Assembly: GCA_041441465.1 (NCBI GenBank)
Contig: JASDSY010000039.1
Span: 58,115 to 122,114 of the forward strand
Length of the DNA: 64,000 nt
Direction: 5' to 3'
From: JASDSY01 sp041441465
GTDB taxonomy: Bacteria; Muiribacteriota; UBA9980
Every line of letters starts with the position of its first letter. Positions within the stretch are counted from its first letter, which is position 1. The notes beneath the pieces are model-generated. The model was not told the DNA's origin and did no database searches. It worked only from the letters and a program-made list of their open reading frames with translations. This document shows positions 34,110-43,248 of this stretch, piece after piece. The translations under genes were made by a program, and so were the position numbers.

Positions 34110-35195
34110 ATGAGAAGCAACATTTATCCGCTTTTATTTTCCAAACGCATAAAATCAACGGTCTGGGGCGGCTACCGGCTTTACGGCCCGGCGCTCCACG
34201 AAGCTTCGCAGCTGCGAGAATCCGTCAACCGTATAGGCGAAATATGGAATCTGTGCGAAGACACACGGGTTATCGTTTTAAACGGACAATATCAGATGAT
34301 GACGCTCAACGAAGTCATAAAAAGTAATCCTTCAGCCTTCTTCGGTCAAAAATATTTCGACTATTATAACAATATCAGCAGTTTCCCGCTTTTGTTCAAA
34401 GTTATAGACGCGTGGGATAAGCTTTCCATACAGGTCCATCCGGACGATAAATTAGCAAAAAGTCTGGAAAATGCTCCATTCGGCAAAACAGAAATGTGGT
34501 ATGTACTCGACGCTGACGAAAAATCCGAAATAGTATTCGGGTTCTCGCAAAAGACCGATGAAAAAATGTTTAAAACTATCATAGAAAAAAACAAAATTAA
34601 CGATTATCTCAATAAGACACATGTAAAAAAAGGCGATGTATTTTTTATTCCGGCCGGCAGAATTCACGCTATCGGCGAAAACATCTTAATCGCCGAAATA
34701 CAGCAAAATTGCGATATAACATACAGAGTTTACGATTACATGCGTCCCGGACTCGACGGGAAACTAAGAGAGCTGCACGTCGATAAAGCTGTAAAATGTA
34801 TTGATTTCAACGATGTAAAACCTCAAAAAATAACGCCGGTTACCATAAATAAAGACGATGAAGAATCATCGCTCCTGGCGTCCTGTAATTATTTCACCAC
34901 AATCCGTTATTCAAGTAAAAATAAAATATTTAAATATACAAACAATCTTCCAGTATTTTCAGTTTTTATGAATATCTGCGACGATCTTATTCTTTGTTAT
35001 AAAGGAAACGAACTTGATTTTGAAAAATATTCCACCATGCTCGTTCCGGCAGGCTGTAAAGAATTCGAATTGAAATCCAAAAATTCCGGCGCCAAAATTG
35101 AAATTTTAAATACCTTCTTAATTCCAAATAAAACTGATAATAACGACTATTTAGCCTCCATCTTCGGCCCGGCCATCAGCGAAGTCTCATTTTAA
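34110..35195 (+). CDS. manA: Mannose-6-phosphate isomerase, class I
   Basis: Zinc-dependent cupin isomerase of mannose-6-P and fructose-6-P, feeding GDP-mannose or fructose metabolism. Zinc and active-site motifs: 'LSIQVHPDD', 'GKTEMWYVLD', and 'FIPAGRIHAIGENILIAEIQ' with 'TYRVYDY'. The overall layout matches the short Bacillus-type ManA, but at 361 aa it is about 45 longer at the C-terminus. ATG 34110 is chosen (AGGGA 9 bases upstream); TTG 34101 directly abuts that site. It is a single-gene unit with its own promoter. Confidence 0.93.
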   Translation: MRSNIYPLLFSKRIKSTVWGGYRLYGPALHEASQLRESVNRIGEIWNLCEDTRVIVLNGQYQMMTLNEVIKSNPSAFFGQKYFDYYNNISSFPLLFKVIDAWDKLSIQVHPDDKLAKSLENAPFGKTEMWYVLDADEKSEIVFGFSQKTDEKMFKTIIEKNKINDYLNKTHVKKGDVFFIPAGRIHAIGENILIAEIQQNCDITYRVYDYMRPGLDGKLRELHVDKAVKCIDFNDVKPQKITPVTINKDDEESSLLASCNYFTTIRYSSKNKIFKYTNNLPVFSVFMNICDDLILCYKGNELDFEKYSTMLVPAGCKEFELKSKNSGAKIEILNTFLIPNKTDNNDYLASIFGPAISEVSF

Positions 35196-35396
35196 GATTA
35201 AAATGCAGTCTCAAACGCCGCAGCGTCTCAATTCGATATCAGGTTGTATCATTTTGAGATTGAAATAAAATTTAATCTAACTATAAAAAAAGGATTTAGG
35301 GCTTTTTGAAATACTGTTATATTTTTTTGTTCTGGCATGGTTTTTGTTCATAATGTTTGCACCCAAGCAAAAATTATTAAAAACCGGAGGTACAGT

Positions 35397-35846
35397 ATGA
35401 AAGGACTTAACAAAGTATTTTTAGCCGGAACAATCGGAAAAGACCCTGAATTTTCAATAACAAAAAAAGGAACGCCGGTAGCAAGAGTAAGCCTGGCCAC
35501 AAATGAATTCATAAAATCGGCTGTTCCGGGAGAAGCGCCCAAACAGCTTACGCAATGGCATAAAATAAGCTTCTTCGGCACACTGGCAGAATTTGTCAAC
35601 GGCTATGTAAAAAAAGGCAGAGATGTTCTGGTAGAAGGCAGCATTAACTATTTTGAAAAGCAGATCGAAAATGCGGCGGAAAAGTTACCTGTAAAAATCG
35701 CTTCGATAAAAGCAAAAGGAATAACGCTTCTTGGTAAAGCGGAAAATTATATATCAGGCGGCAATAATCAGACCCCAATAAAATCGAACGATTCAAATAA
35801 AAATTCAAAAAAAGGAAGCCAAAAGGCCGAATACTTATATAAATAA
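35397..35846 (+). CDS. ssb: Single-stranded DNA-binding protein
   Basis: 149-aa SSB with OB fold: 'NKVFLAGTIGKDPEFSITKKG' (core 'VFLAGTIGKDPEF'), 'VARVSLATNEF', 'WHKISFFG', 'VNGYVKKGRDVLVEGSINY'. The tail is Asn/Ser/Lys-rich and ends 'KAEYLYK', not the acidic 'DDDIPF' that recruits repair proteins, so it may be a secondary SSB. CCGGAGG lies 6 bases before ATG 35397. Followed after 20 bases by the PhnP-like gene. Confidence 0.88.
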   Translation: MKGLNKVFLAGTIGKDPEFSITKKGTPVARVSLATNEFIKSAVPGEAPKQLTQWHKISFFGTLAEFVNGYVKKGRDVLVEGSINYFEKQIENAAEKLPVKIASIKAKGITLLGKAENYISGGNNQTPIKSNDSNKNSKKGSQKAEYLYK

Positions 35847-35866
35847 CGGCATCAAAATATTACTTC

Positions 35867-36646
35867 ATGGACATTAAAATAAAGTTTTTAGGAACGGGAA
35901 CTTCTCACGGAGTTCCCAAAATAAATTGCAAATGTAAAGTATGCTTATCTGACGATCCAAGAAACAAAAGGCTGCGTTCATCGATTTTGATCGAACACGC
36001 CGGCTCGAATATTTTATTTGACACATCGGCAGATTTTAGACAGCAAGCCTTAAAATTTAATTTAGATAAGCTCGATTACATTTTCTTCACTCACGCCCAT
36101 GCCGACCATATACACGGCATTGACGATATCAGGGCATATCAAAACCCGCAATCGCCGCCTATCGATTGTTATGCTTTGAAAAGCGTTTGCGACGAATTCC
36201 GAGAAAGATTCGGATATATTTTTTTAAATAAAATACCGGCAGGCGGAGGCATTCCGCGAATTAACCTCATGCCTTTAAATTTTTTTGAGCCTGTAAATGT
36301 TAACGGCATTGACATAACAGCCATTAAAGTAATACACGGCGAAAAAGAAACGGCAGGTTACAAGGTCGGAAATATGGCTTATATTCCCGATGTAAAGCAA
36401 ATCCCAAAAGAATCTATGAAATTTCTTTATAAACTTGATTGCCTGATAATCGACGCCCTAAGATATCGTCCGCATTCGACGCATATTAATATAGCCGAGG
36501 CCATTAAAATTATAGAAGAGCTGAAGCCCAAAATGGCTTATTTGACACACATTGATCATGAAGTTGACCATAAACAAGCTGAAATTGAAATCAGGGACAA
36601 AGCCAAAATCGCGTTTGACGGACTTACCATTAAGATTAACTTATGA
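35867..36646 (+). CDS. MBL-fold phosphodiesterase, PhnP-like
   Basis: 259-aa metallo-beta-lactamase-fold hydrolase. 'LGTGTSHGVPKINCKCKVC' carries the extra zinc-binding Cys site typical of PhnP, and 'FFTHAHADHIHGIDD' is the dinuclear metal motif; further ligands are in 'ALRYRPHSTHINIAEA' and 'YLTHIDHEVDH'. PhnP opens ribosyl cyclic phosphates; close relatives have other cyclic phosphodiester substrates, so the exact reaction is open. It converges on the next gene with a 6-base overlap. Confidence 0.85.
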   Translation: MDIKIKFLGTGTSHGVPKINCKCKVCLSDDPRNKRLRSSILIEHAGSNILFDTSADFRQQALKFNLDKLDYIFFTHAHADHIHGIDDIRAYQNPQSPPIDCYALKSVCDEFRERFGYIFLNKIPAGGGIPRINLMPLNFFEPVNVNGIDITAIKVIHGEKETAGYKVGNMAYIPDVKQIPKESMKFLYKLDCLIIDALRYRPHSTHINIAEAIKIIEELKPKMAYLTHIDHEVDHKQAEIEIRDKAKIAFDGLTIKINL

Positions 36647-37123
36647 AATCTTAATATTTCCACCGCAATTAGGACATTTTACAAGATTATCGCGCACGTT
36701 AAATTCAGTAGCGCAAAATTCACATTTCCTTTTCACAAAATTGGCGATTCCTGAAATTTTATATATAGTCAGGCCATTATCATAATTTATTGACAAGGCG
36801 CTCTGGTTTTCTAATTTTTTTAATGCAAGGTTAAAAATTTCTTCATTAATATTTAATTTTTCCTTTATTTCTTCTTTTGTAAAAACGCCGTTATTTCTAT
36901 GCGCGATTTTTAAGATATAATTAGCTATGTTATCTGCGTTTGTAAAATTAGCGTAAGAGATACCAGCCAGCGCAAAATATAAAATACCGGCGCCGATGCC
37001 GCCAAGCGAAAGCGCGACAATTATATATGACGGCTTTGCCATTGACGATATAAGAAATATTAACGACAGCAATATAAAAAATATTGAAACGACCGCCATT
37101 AAATAATAAAATATTTTATTCAT
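36641..37123 (-). CDS. Membrane protein with winged-helix and zinc ribbon
   Basis: 160 aa: two transmembrane helices (about 5-27 and 31-53), then a winged-helix-like segment (about 68-120, 'RNNGVFTKEEIKEKLNINEE') and a C-terminal zinc ribbon ('CEFCATEFNVRDNLVKCPNC'). The layout suggests a membrane-anchored sensor or scaffold; DNA binding is possible but unproven. It lies 24 bases downstream of the ATPase/TPR gene and is probably co-transcribed. Confidence 0.7.
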   Translation of the reverse strand: MNKIFYYLMAVVSIFFILLSLIFLISSMAKPSYIIVALSLGGIGAGILYFALAGISYANFTNADNIANYILKIAHRNNGVFTKEEIKEKLNINEEIFNLALKKLENQSALSINYDNGLTIYKISGIANFVKRKCEFCATEFNVRDNLVKCPNCGGNIKIS

Positions 37124-37147
37124 TTAACCGCCTCGGGATAAAAATAT

Positions 37148-39739
37148 TTACTCTGAATATTTTTCAATGTAAAACTTAGCATTTATTTTTTTGAAAATCT
37201 GTATCGCAATTTTTATTTTTGCCTCACTCGCCTCAACCATACCGTTTAATTTAAAAATTTTACTTTCATCAATAAGGCATAACGCCGTTTCGAGCGGCAT
37301 ATTGATTTTTTCAAAATTTATAAGCGCCTGATTGATAAAGCATGTAGCACGGTGTCCTATGCCGCACAAGCACTCATAAATACACCGTGCCCTTAATATT
37401 AAAGACTTGGAAACGATATCGATTTCACGGCTGTCTATTAAAATTAATTCATTTATTATCGATTTACCGGAGTCGATGACTTTATCGAAAGGCAGAGCCT
37501 GAATAATTCCGATAGAAGAAAGGATCAAAGGATTTAAGAACTTACTTTTCAAGGCTATTTCATAAGCTTTCCTGTAATATTCAAGCGCAGTTTTAGGCTC
37601 TGACTTCATAAAATAGAGATCGCCCGCGTAATTATAAGCATAAGCAAGCCCGAATTTATCGCCTATTTCTTTCAATAAAGCTATATCATCATCCAAAGCA
37701 TTTGCGGCAGCTGAAAAATCGCCGTGAATCATATAAATCCTGGCAAGATTTCCCTTTAAAATTGCAATGGCTCTCTTATTTGAAGTTAGCTGCGCAAACT
37801 CAAGAGTCTTATTAAAATATGTAAGCGCTTCGTCATACCTGGCAAGATTGAAATATGTAACTCCAAGTGATGTCCAGATACGGCTTTGTTCGGATTTATC
37901 AAGAAGAGTTTCTAAAACATTAAGGCCTTTAGTATAATTTTCAATAGCGGCATCATACTCACCGCGGTTATGATGGATCATTCCTATATATTGCAACGTA
38001 TTTGCAAGCATTCTTTGCTGATTAAAATTAATGCAATTTTCTTCGCATTTTTTAAGATAAGCAAATGCCTTGCGAAATTCACCCTGTCTTAAATATATCG
38101 ATGAAAGGCCGCGGTACGCTGAATCATTATCAAGCCATAAATCCGTTCCATATTTGCTGACTGATAGTGTTTTTATGCTGTCACGATAAAAAATACCCGC
38201 TCTTTCAAGATCGCTCTGACGGTAAAAATACATTCCGAATAAATTATTAACATCCACGCGCTGCTTGACGCTCGACATACTTAATGAAAGAGCATGCTGA
38301 AGATGTTTCAGGGCAATTCCTTCATTTTTATTGTCAAGAGAAGGCTTTTGTATATAAACAAAGCTCAGCCATTTATATAACTCCAAAAGATATTCGGATT
38401 TTGACGCTGCGGATATATTTTTTTCAATAATCGATTCGCATTCATTTATTTCAATCAGCGCCTGCTTATATTTTTTAGCTAATATCATAGTTTTTATTTG
38501 CAAAATATAAGTTTGAATTTTTAAGCCGGCCTCTATTTTTTTTATTTTAGGAAAAATTATCAGCCTCAAAAATTTAAAAATTTTAAGCGCTTTATTTGAT
38601 TGTTTCAATTCACATAAAGCGGCGGCTAATTTCAATGACAATTTACATATAATTTCGTAGTTTTCAGCCATTAAACAATGATATATCAGTTTAGCCAACC
38701 CTATATCAGGCAGTTTAATTTTAGAATAATTATCCAGGATTCTATTATTTATTTCAATCAAATAAGGTTTAGCAACCGAATTAAAAAAATATTTTTGTAT
38801 TTCATCACTTGTAAAACAGTAAAAACCTACGGCGTGCAATTTATAGATGATTCCATGCTCGGCAGCTTTATCCAGAATAGTTTTCACGGTTTCTTCCGGG
38901 GCTAAAGACGCCTTTGCAACATCTGACACTCTAAAATAATCTAAAAATATTGAAGCTATAGTTATTACCGATATTTCACTTTCATTAAATAAAGACAATG
39001 TTTTTTTAAAATGATCATTACAATTTTTATGTTTCAAAGATAACGGCATTACTTCATTTTCCTGATAGCGTTCGTAATCATAACAAACCGAAGCAAGCGC
39101 CCCCGGCATCGACTTGACGGCGCAGCTGAAATCCGTCCCGGCCGGCATCGAAAATATAAAAATTATTTTTGTATTTGAGTTATTATTAAATATAAAGTTA
39201 ATAAGGTGTGCAGTTTCGATATCAATCCAATTGGAATTTTTTATATGAAAAATTATCGGACAGCCGTTAGAAATAAAATCAATTATATTTTTAAATTCCT
39301 GGTAAATATCAAAGCAAGAGCCAGATTCATTCCAGTCGTGTTTAAAGCCATAAAAACTTTTCATCAAGTCGAAAGTAGAATAATCTAAATTTTTCTCTAA
39401 CGAAATAAGCCCTGAAATTTTAGACAATTTTTCGATCTTATTCGGGTTAATTCCTTTATAATTATCAAAATTCAAAGCATACGAATAAATAAAATGAAAA
39501 AACGGCGCGTACGGAATTGAAAAAGGCAGAGATGACTTTGCGTCACAATCAATAAATATAGACCGCGGAATGCTCCGGCTCAAATTAAAAAGAAAATCCG
39601 TGATGCAGGTCCCGCAATTATAATCTTTAATCACAATTCCATTTGTGCCGCTGACATTTTGATTGTAGTTATTAATTATTTGCTCTAATAATTGTTGATG
39701 TTTTCCTTGTAAAGTTTTCATAGGAAAATATTTTAACAT
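37148..39739 (-). CDS. STAND/AAA-like protein with degenerate P-loop and C-terminal TPR array
   Basis: 863 aa. Residues about 15-260 look like the NTPase part of LuxR/MalT-type or guanylate-cyclase-associated AAA proteins: 'IFIDCDAK...PYAPFFHFIYSYA', 'NGCPIIFHIKNSNWID' and 'TKIIFIFSMPAG'. The Walker A region ('VIKDYNCGTCITDFL') lacks the GxxxxGK[ST] Lys, so ATP hydrolysis is doubtful. Residues 400-860 are TPR repeats ('TLQYIGMIHHNRGEYDAAIE', 'SLGVTYFNLARYDEALTYFN'). No HTH or output domain follows. AAGG lies 6-7 bases before ATG 39739. It could be a signalling scaffold; the paired wHTH/zinc-ribbon gene may be its partner. Confidence 0.7.
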   Translation of the reverse strand: MLKYFPMKTLQGKHQQLLEQIINNYNQNVSGTNGIVIKDYNCGTCITDFLFNLSRSIPRSIFIDCDAKSSLPFSIPYAPFFHFIYSYALNFDNYKGINPNKIEKLSKISGLISLEKNLDYSTFDLMKSFYGFKHDWNESGSCFDIYQEFKNIIDFISNGCPIIFHIKNSNWIDIETAHLINFIFNNNSNTKIIFIFSMPAGTDFSCAVKSMPGALASVCYDYERYQENEVMPLSLKHKNCNDHFKKTLSLFNESEISVITIASIFLDYFRVSDVAKASLAPEETVKTILDKAAEHGIIYKLHAVGFYCFTSDEIQKYFFNSVAKPYLIEINNRILDNYSKIKLPDIGLAKLIYHCLMAENYEIICKLSLKLAAALCELKQSNKALKIFKFLRLIIFPKIKKIEAGLKIQTYILQIKTMILAKKYKQALIEINECESIIEKNISAASKSEYLLELYKWLSFVYIQKPSLDNKNEGIALKHLQHALSLSMSSVKQRVDVNNLFGMYFYRQSDLERAGIFYRDSIKTLSVSKYGTDLWLDNDSAYRGLSSIYLRQGEFRKAFAYLKKCEENCINFNQQRMLANTLQYIGMIHHNRGEYDAAIENYTKGLNVLETLLDKSEQSRIWTSLGVTYFNLARYDEALTYFNKTLEFAQLTSNKRAIAILKGNLARIYMIHGDFSAAANALDDDIALLKEIGDKFGLAYAYNYAGDLYFMKSEPKTALEYYRKAYEIALKSKFLNPLILSSIGIIQALPFDKVIDSGKSIINELILIDSREIDIVSKSLILRARCIYECLCGIGHRATCFINQALINFEKINMPLETALCLIDESKIFKLNGMVEASEAKIKIAIQIFKKINAKFYIEKYSE

Positions 39740-39797
39740 AAAAAACCTTATTTTTAAAGTATTATTTAATTACTTCCGATATGTATATAAAATAACC

Positions 39798-40385
39798 ATG
39801 TATAATATAATTCAAAAAGAAAAGTTAACAGAAAATTCAAATAAAGAATTTCACATTATAAAGCAAAAATCCGAAAGCCGCCGTTTCAAAGCGATAAGCA
39901 ATATTTTGAAACCGCGGAACTTTATAATATTATCATTATGCTTTATAATGGCGGGAGCGATATCGGGCTGCGCGGAAAGCAGAATAAATTCGGTTACAAC
40001 CGATTCGCCTTACGTATCGAATGACGCTCCAAAATTAGTTTTAAGCGGCGAACATTTCGGCGGCGGTTATACAATAGAAGGCACCGACAAGAGGACATTT
40101 TTTACCGGCGGCACCATTACAAATTACGGCAATAAAGCAGCTTACTCGGTAACAATCAGAGTAAGGATTCTTGACTCAACCGGCACCGTGTGTGATGATC
40201 ATTTTATATACTTAAATGATATATGGCCTTCGAAATCGGCAACATTCGACGAAAAGTACGAAGTAGTCAAAAATTACAAAGGTTTTGAAGCTATATTGAC
40301 ATACCAGACGGAGGATAAAATTCAAACTGTCGTCTTAAAATCAACAACAAGCAATATTAATAACCTCGAAAAAAATACTTATTAA
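39798..40385 (+). CDS. Putative lipoprotein with FxLYD/CARDB-like domain
   Basis: 195 aa. A hydrophobic stretch (about 42-56) ends in the lipobox 'AISGC' with Cys58, so the mature part should be lipid-anchored. The 40-residue charged N-terminus before it is unusually long; a TTG at 39906 would give a normal signal peptide, but neither start has a clear ribosome site. The mature domain ('TFFTGGTITNYGNKAAYSVT', 'LNDIWPSKSATF') resembles FxLYD-type beta domains of envelope proteins. Divergent from the STAND/TPR gene. Confidence 0.65.
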   Translation: MYNIIQKEKLTENSNKEFHIIKQKSESRRFKAISNILKPRNFIILSLCFIMAGAISGCAESRINSVTTDSPYVSNDAPKLVLSGEHFGGGYTIEGTDKRTFFTGGTITNYGNKAAYSVTIRVRILDSTGTVCDDHFIYLNDIWPSKSATFDEKYEVVKNYKGFEAILTYQTEDKIQTVVLKSTTSNINNLEKNTY

Positions 40386-40480
40386 ATTTCATAAGATAAA
40401 TAAAAATTCTTCCGATAAGTTAAACATAACACGCAAGTTAAAGCGAAATGTGAAAAACTAAGAAAAAGGGGCTGATACGA

Positions 40481-40624
40481 ATGACAATCGAAATATTTTT
40501 AAAAGAAAATGGCTATTCAGACGTAGAAATTAATCATGAAATAATCGGAGTAAATCTTACAAAGCCCGAAAACTTCGTGCGCGGTATCTTAACGGGATAT
40601 CTTGGCAAAAATAATATGATTTAA
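40481..40624 (+). CDS. Candidate small protein (47 aa)
   Basis: ATG 40481 with AAGGGG 9 bases upstream. The product begins 'MTIEIFLKENGYSDVEI' and ends 'GILTGYLGKNNMI'. It is soluble-looking, mixed alpha/beta in character, and matches no family I know. Located 95 bases after the lipoprotein gene. Confidence 0.4.
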   Translation: MTIEIFLKENGYSDVEINHEIIGVNLTKPENFVRGILTGYLGKNNMI

Positions 40625-41070
40625 ATATTATTTTGTAAAGATTTGTTAAGACATTGTAAAAATCAACCGATATAATAAACAACTAACGACAAAAACACAA
40701 TAATAAAAAATAAAAGCGGGAATTAGTAATATAGTAGTAAAATTTAGAAATTTTAAGATAAACGGTAAAATTTAGTGAACGTTTCAATGGATATTCAAAG
40801 CATTTTCGGAGCAGCGTTAATAGTTTTATTATAATAATCGTGTCATTATTCTAATACCGAACGCAACCGCTCATAAAAATGAAAATCGGCACCGCCGATA
40901 CAATCAAACATAGCATTTAGTCGCAGCATTAGACGAAGTATTTTAGTTGGCAAAATAGTCGCAGCATTTAACAATGATTCTCGATATTAAAATAATTTTT
41001 CGAAACCTGTTAAATTTACATAAAAATACACTTTAAACATTCAATTTCATAAAATCCATTGATTAAAAAA

Positions 41071-41099
41071 CCTGTCAGCGAAAGCTCACAGGTTTTTTT
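41071..41099 (+). terminator. Rho-independent terminator
   Basis: CCTGTCAGC-GAAA-GCTCACAGG followed by seven T. The stem has one C-C mismatch and a GNRA tetraloop. It is preceded by six A, so it may act weakly on the other strand too. Confidence 0.8.
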
Positions 41100-41369
41100 A
41101 ATTTCAAAAAAAATTAAAATTTTGTTTTACAAATTAAAAAGTTATGTTATTATTAAACTTACGGTCGAAATTTTATATTTTCACTTAAATTTCACATGCA
41201 AAATCAGCATTATTACATTAATTCATATTTTTAAACAGCATATTCATGCTTGTTTTTTATATAAGACTAAAAATAAAACTTTATTCATATTTAAAAACCT
41301 TATTTTAAGATATTTTTAAGACGCAAAACTCAAGTATACATATTAACTAACCGCAAACTAAGAAAAGGA

Positions 41370-42200
41370 ATGATGTATCTGAAAAATATTGATTTTTCAC
41401 TAATAAACGAAACTGAAGCATTAAAAAAACTTGAAAATTTAAAAACTATAATTGCAAATTACGATTCCGCGATCATCGCGTTTTCAGGCGGCGTCGATTC
41501 CTCGTTTTTAGCGGCTGTAGCCCGGGAAACTCTAGGAGAAAAAGCAGCGCTCGCCACTGCAATTTCCGAAACATTCCCGGCTCATGAACTCGAAGTGTCT
41601 AAAAAATTCGCCGAAAAATTAGGAATACGGCAGATATTTATCGAATCATCTGAACTTGACAGCGAAGATTTTCGTAAAAATACAAAAAATCGCTGCTATT
41701 TTTGCAAGAAAGAACTTTTTTCTAAATTTCTAAACGAAGCAAAAAAAATGGGATTTAATAAAGTATTTTCGGGCGCCAACTTTGACGACCTTAACGATTT
41801 CCGCCCGGGATTAAAAGCTCAAAAGGAATTAGACATCGCATCGCCTCTGATGGAAGCAAAATTAACCAAACTTGAAATAAGATGGTTTTCAAAGAAAATG
41901 AACCTTGACTCCTGGGCGCGCCCGCAGATGGCATGCCTTACCTCGAGATTTCCTTACGGCGTCGAGTTCAGCCGTGAAAAATTTACTAAAATAGAAAAAT
42001 GCGAAGACTTTTTAAGGCAGCTTGGATTTTCGCAATACCGAGTAAGATATCACAACGAACTTGTCAGAATTGAAATCGAACCCGGCGAATTTGAACTCTT
42101 GCTTAAAAGTAGGGAAGCAATTGCAACAGAATTCAAAAAATACGGTTTTAAATTTATAACGCTTGACATAGAAGGCTTCAGAACAGGTTCTTTTAATTAA
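41370..42200 (+). CDS. larE: LarE, ATP-dependent sacrificial sulfur transferase
   Basis: 276-aa PP-loop enzyme that adds sulfur to the pyridinium dicarboxylate mononucleotide in nickel-pincer cofactor synthesis. PP-loop 'AFSGGVDSSFLAAVA', family block 'NRCYFCKKELFSKF', and 'PQMACLTSRFPYG' whose Cys corresponds to the sulfur-donor position of Lactobacillus LarE. Other Cys are in 'CYFC'; three-Cys LarEs carrying an Fe-S cluster are known, and I cannot decide which type this is. AAAAGGA directly precedes tandem ATGs at 41370 and 41373. First of larE-larB-larC. Confidence 0.93.
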   Translation: MMYLKNIDFSLINETEALKKLENLKTIIANYDSAIIAFSGGVDSSFLAAVARETLGEKAALATAISETFPAHELEVSKKFAEKLGIRQIFIESSELDSEDFRKNTKNRCYFCKKELFSKFLNEAKKMGFNKVFSGANFDDLNDFRPGLKAQKELDIASPLMEAKLTKLEIRWFSKKMNLDSWARPQMACLTSRFPYGVEFSREKFTKIEKCEDFLRQLGFSQYRVRYHNELVRIEIEPGEFELLLKSREAIATEFKKYGFKFITLDIEGFRTGSFN

Positions 42201-42341
42201 AAATATCACAAATATGAATTTACAGTATATTATAAATTCCAGTGAAATAATTACCAGAGTATGTTAAACAATATTGAAAAGATTTTTTCAGAAATCTACT
42301 TTATGGAATATCAGTAAAATTTTAATAGAATGGAAAAATAA

Positions 42342-43247
42342 ATGGGAAATAATTTTTACGAAAAGCTCAAAAACTGCCTTGTTGATTATAAAAATGGCAA
42401 AATAACGGAATCTGAAATTTTTAATTTTATAAAAAAAGCTGAATTCGAAGATATCGGGTTCGCTAAAATCGACCATAAAAGGGCTATATTTAAAAATTTT
42501 CCGGAAGTGATATTCGGAATAGGTAAATCGGACGGCCAGATAATTGAAATTTTTGAAAAAATGGCCGCGCACGGCGGCAACGTCATGGCCACGCGCGTTT
42601 CAACAAACGTTTACAAAGAAGTCAAAAAAATATACCCTGATGTTACCTATATTCCGCACTCAATGCTTTTATTCTTGAGGCAGGGCGAGCAGCCTGTTCC
42701 TAAAGGCAAAGTTGTAGTAATGACAGCTGGCACCGCAGATTTAAAAGCTGCCGAAGAAGCCGCAATGGTGGCGGAACTTTCCGGTTCGCATGTCACCCGC
42801 GTATATGACGTCGGAGTAGCAGGAATTAAGAGACTTTTCAATAATATTTCACATATATTCGACGCCCGCGTAATAATAGTCGCTGCCGGTATGGAAGGCG
42901 CCCTCGCTTCTGTCGTCGGCGGCCTCGCTTCTGTTCCGGTAATTGCGCTGCCGACCTCTGTCGGATACGGTTCCAGTTTCAACGGAATCGCGGCCCTGCT
43001 CTCGATGCTGAATTGCTGTTCGCCGGGCGTATCCGTAGTAAATATAGATAACGGCTTCGGAGCCGGCTATCTGGCTTCACAAATCAACCTGCAGGCTGAA
43101 AATGCGCTCTTAAAAATTGAAAATGCCGTTAATATTTCACCAAATATATTTAACGATAAGCTTGAAGAAAATCCGAAAAAAATAAAAATTTCTAAAAAAA
43201 TGCCGGATGCGGCAAATAAATCCTTAAAAACGCGGAGGAAAAAATAA
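42342..43247 (+). CDS. larB: LarB, NaAD carboxylase/hydrolase
   Basis: 301-aa enzyme of the AIR-carboxylase (PurE) superfamily that carboxylates and hydrolyses nicotinic acid adenine dinucleotide, the first step of nickel-pincer synthesis. 'VVMTAGTADLKAAEEAAMVA', 'VTRVYDVGVAGIKRLF', 'AAGMEGALASVVGGL' and 'PTSVGYGSSFNGIAALLSML' are typical. A ~40-residue Lys-rich tail ('KKIKISKKMPDAANKS') is extra. It follows larE by 141 bases and precedes larC by 1 base, so larBC are coupled. Confidence 0.93.
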   Translation: MGNNFYEKLKNCLVDYKNGKITESEIFNFIKKAEFEDIGFAKIDHKRAIFKNFPEVIFGIGKSDGQIIEIFEKMAAHGGNVMATRVSTNVYKEVKKIYPDVTYIPHSMLLFLRQGEQPVPKGKVVVMTAGTADLKAAEEAAMVAELSGSHVTRVYDVGVAGIKRLFNNISHIFDARVIIVAAGMEGALASVVGGLASVPVIALPTSVGYGSSFNGIAALLSMLNCCSPGVSVVNIDNGFGAGYLASQINLQAENALLKIENAVNISPNIFNDKLEENPKKIKISKKMPDAANKSLKTRRKK

Positions 43248-43248
43248 A

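Larger units (their letters stand above)
40386..41369. other. Gene-poor region between lipoprotein gene and larE
   Basis: 984 bases with one candidate 47-codon gene (40481-40624), a direct repeat TAGTCGCAGCATT (40918-40930 and 40956-40968), and a strong terminator (41071-41099). The segment 41100-41369 is very A/T-rich and shows an 86-codon open frame without ribosome site or recognisable sequence, which I do not call. Nothing else is visible. Confidence 0.6.

Noticed and set aside
35190..35266. Near-repeat of TCATTTTnAGATT after manA
   Set aside because: Two short A/T-rich copies with mismatches; too weak to separate from background composition.
40787..40833. Very short hydrophobic frame starting near 40787 in the gene-poor region
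   Set aside because: About 15-19 codons without a ribosome site; not supportable.
41059..41319. 86-codon open frame upstream of larE
   Set aside because: No ribosome site, overlaps the terminator at 41071-41099, composition follows the A/T-rich background, and no recognisable motif.
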